Positions 63,658-64,000 of a DNA stretch of 64,000 nt are shown piece after piece. Every line of letters starts with the position of its first letter. Position 1 is the first letter of the stretch. The stretch spans positions 1,485,902 to 1,549,901 of the forward strand of contig NZ_KB235922.1 of NCBI RefSeq assembly GCF_000332195.1, written 5' to 3'. The notes under the pieces were generated by a model. It searched no databases, was not told the DNA's origin, and was given only the letters and a program-made list of their open reading frames with translations. Both the position numbers and the translations under genes were made by a program. Origin of the DNA: Pleurocapsa sp. PCC 7319 (GTDB taxonomy: Bacteria > Cyanobacteriota > Cyanobacteriia > Cyanobacteriales > Xenococcaceae).

Positions 63658-64000
63658 ATGCGATCGCCTTTAAATCTTCTTACCATCGAAGAATACCTCA
63701 ATTTAGAGCAAGACGCTGAAATACGTCATGAATACGTGGCGGGACAAATCTATGCTATGGCTGGTGCTAGCGAAGCACATAACTTGATTGTAGGCAACAT
63801 TTTCGCTTTGTTACGTCCTCATTTACGAGGTAGTTACTGTCGTGCTTTCGTTTCTGATATGAAAGTCAAAGTTAAGGCACAAAAGGCGGATATATTTTAT
63901 TATCCAGATCTTCTAGTCACTTGCGATCCCAATGACAATAAAAAATACTTTAAAACCAATCCAAATCTGATTGTAGAAGTTCTCTCTGATTCTACCGAAA
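63658..64000 (+). CDS. Uma2 (DUF820) family endonuclease, 3' end beyond window
   Basis: 114 residues visible. Uma2 pattern: LLTIEEYLNLEQDAEIRHEY, VAGQIYAMAGASEAHNLIVG, and the PD-(D/E)xK-like YYPDLLVTCDPND...LIVEVLSDSTE. These restriction-like-fold proteins are very numerous in cyanobacteria, and their role is unsettled. A HIP1-like site lies at the second codons (ATGCGATCGCC). Confidence 0.88.
   Translation, partial: MRSPLNLLTIEEYLNLEQDAEIRHEYVAGQIYAMAGASEAHNLIVGNIFALLRPHLRGSYCRAFVSDMKVKVKAQKADIFYYPDLLVTCDPNDNKKYFKTNPNLIVEVLSDSTE

Noticed and set aside
1-64000. CRISPR arrays
   Set aside because: No regularly spaced direct repeats with unique spacers were seen; the repeats present are two-copy or simple tandem heptamers.

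Overview
The window is a 64-kb piece of a cyanobacterial chromosome. The evidence is the frequent HIP1-type GCGATCGC octamers, a moderately AT-rich composition, and typical cyanobacterial genes: two-partner-secretion adhesin, DUF2949, DUF1830, a Ycf29-like regulator, a sphingolipid-desaturase-like enzyme, multi-PAS kinases and a heptamer tandem repeat. The genus cannot be fixed from sequence alone; a unicellular or baeocyte-forming, transposon-rich lineage would fit.

Region 1 (1-15.6 kb) is chromosomal and rich in surface and secreted functions. It holds the 3' part of a TPS adhesin, a NarL-type regulator, an unlisted 49-aa membrane protein directly upstream of an AraC regulator with a truncated receiver, a CAP/SCP protein, a frameshifted gene, two LysM proteins (one with a GH19 chitinase domain) created by a local duplication, and a decayed cupin. 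A minus-strand operon of aldehyde dehydrogenase, a nitrilase-fold protein lacking the usual catalytic Cys and Lys, and DUF1838 follows. Then come a TauE/SafE-type membrane protein, an HExxH metalloprotease and a parvulin-like isomerase. The metalloprotease and the 49-aa/AraC unit share an upstream element: two 11-bp direct repeats at fixed spacing from a -10-like box.

Region 2 (15.7-19.8 kb) is a transposon graveyard. It contains a broken copy of a toxin-antitoxin pair, an IS630 remnant, a tnpB gene split precisely by a complete IS630 element whose transposase uses an A8 slippery run, and an intact hicAB pair with a candidate operator.

Region 3 (19.8-43.7 kb) is the main find: an integrated mobile element of about 23.9 kb. 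It is bounded by a 48-bp direct repeat. The right copy is the 3' end of an intact tRNA-Met(CAT) gene and the left copy is the displaced tRNA fragment. A tyrosine recombinase lies next to the intact tRNA. The element carries a VapBC-like DUF433/DUF5615 pair, a replication module (a dnaB-like helicase broken by an IS1634-type element, a HTH replication-type protein, a small HTH/excisionase-like protein), a HTH-pentapeptide protein with a two-repeat partner of unknown function, a VirD4/TraD-like coupling protein and a MobF relaxase-helicase. Divergent from the relaxase is an stb-like three-gene operon. No other type IV secretion genes are visible, so it looks mobilizable rather than self-transmissible. 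Its cargo is a partly deleted DNA-phosphorothioation-type (Ssp-like) locus: a DUF4007 N-terminal half joined out of frame to the C-terminal part of a large ATPase, and a 5'-truncated cysteine desulfurase. With it are a HTH-HNH nuclease, a zinc-finger/LAGLIDADG homing endonuclease, a MazG-like hydrolase and a DUF6932/XRE pair.

Region 4 (43.7-64 kb) is ordinary chromosome: a Ycf29-like regulator, galE, mnmA, small secreted proteins, a large group of two-component proteins (a multi-domain OmpR-type regulator, a CBS-PAS-GAF-PAS histidine kinase, two single receivers), small cyanobacterial proteins, a desaturase, DUF362, a type IIA topoisomerase A subunit, an unlisted 36-aa membrane protein, an alpha/beta hydrolase and the start of a Uma2 nuclease gene.
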